Part shown: one piece after another, positions 5,102 to 5,391 of the stretch
How positions within the stretch are numbered: the stretch's first letter is position 1
Layout: each line of letters opens with the position of its first letter
Source: Zetaproteobacteria bacterium
Lineage (GTDB): Bacteria > Pseudomonadota > Zetaproteobacteria > Mariprofundales > Mariprofundaceae
Direction: 5' to 3'
DNA length: 5,391 bases
Assembly: GCA_021545625.1 (NCBI GenBank)
Contig: JAJRVH010000198.1
Span: forward strand, 1-5,391
Made by a program: the position numbers and the translations under genes
The notes under the pieces: generated by a model
The model's input: only the letters and a program-made list of their open reading frames with translations
What the model was told of the DNA's origin: nothing
Databases searched by the model: none

Positions 5102-5391
5102 TCCGCTTTCTGTTGCCGCAGGCGCATACGCGCGGCGTCATCATTCGCGGCAGCCATATCCTTGCCGAAGCCGCTCGCGTACACGGCCTCGCCGGACCGG
5201 TTGCGGAACTCTTCGGCCAGACGCTGCTCGCCTCGATTCTGCTGCTGAGCATCAGCAAGGGCGGCACCCGCCAGGTGCTGCAGCTGGATGCCACCGGCAA
5301 CGCGCCTGTCCGGCGACTGCTTGCCGAAACCGCGCGGGGCAGCGTACGCGGCTATCTGCGCTGGCAGGAGGACGAGCCGGTCATGCACAGC
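5068..5391 (+). CDS. hslO: Hsp33 redox-regulated chaperone, N-terminal part (runs off the window)
   Basis: The first 108 codons of Hsp33 are present and the gene continues past the right edge. Hsp33 is a cytosolic holdase activated by oxidative unfolding: in its reduced form four C-terminal cysteines bind zinc, and oxidation to disulfides exposes a client-binding surface. The visible part matches the N-terminal domain: DELIRFLL (9-16), HTRGVIIRGS (20-29), an LLASILLL helix, then QVLQLDATGNAPVRRLLAE and SVRGYLRW. The pattern of RG-(V/I) strand, helix and LQLxxxGxxxxL-RGY is that of the family, though the loop before it (SKGGTRQ) differs from the common KFDGR form. The zinc-binding CxC and CxxC motifs would lie outside the window, so an intact switch cannot be confirmed. 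Translation is probably coupled to the HAD gene, with which it overlaps in another frame. Confidence 0.86.
   Translation, partial: MDPAAPPTDELIRFLLPQAHTRGVIIRGSHILAEAARVHGLAGPVAELFGQTLLASILLLSISKGGTRQVLQLDATGNAPVRRLLAETARGSVRGYLRWQEDEPVMHS

Overview
The window is GC-rich (estimated by eye, about 60-65%), gene-dense bacterial DNA. Everything on it reads from the + strand. It looks like a chromosomal cell-envelope locus of a Pseudomonadota. A lytic transglycosylase (MltB) followed by RlpA and a PBP5-type D,D-carboxypeptidase is the order long known near the rod-shape genes of gamma- and betaproteobacteria, and a D-amino-acid transaminase right after the carboxypeptidase also occurs in some of these groups. 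I cannot name a genus or class from sequence alone.

Layout: the 3' end of mltB (1-153); rlpA, a lipoprotein with double-psi beta-barrel and SPOR domains (129-974); a LOG-family nucleotide phosphoribohydrolase-like protein (978-1520); an RluA-family pseudouridine synthase with an S4 domain (1517-2386); a dacA/dacC-type D-alanyl-D-alanine carboxypeptidase (2380-3576); a D-amino-acid transaminase (3573-4448); a HAD-superfamily phosphatase (4445-5101); and the 5' part of hslO, encoding the redox chaperone Hsp33 (5068 to the window end). No RNA genes, mobile elements, CRISPR arrays or terminators were seen, and no stretch lacks a gene. The only non-coding bases are the three between rlpA and the LOG gene.

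All eight genes appear to form one translationally coupled operon. Their junctions are overlaps of 25, 4, 7, 4, 4 and 34 nt and one gap of 3 nt. Two junctions use TTG starts fused to the previous stop (TTGA), and one uses ATGA. Four of the eight products act on peptidoglycan or its D-amino acids: MltB and RlpA cut glycan strands, the carboxypeptidase removes the terminal D-Ala of pentapeptides, and Dat can interconvert D-Ala and D-Glu through their 2-oxo acids. The LOG protein, pseudouridine synthase, HAD phosphatase and Hsp33 are soluble enzymes or chaperones without an obvious wall role. The LOG and rluA-like genes sit between rlpA and dacA, which are often adjacent elsewhere.

I found no clearly undescribed system. 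The points worth a second look are the extreme coupling, the unusual gene neighbours, a possible D-amino-acid or wall-recycling link for dat and the HAD gene, and two small inverted repeats, one with the dat start codon in its loop.
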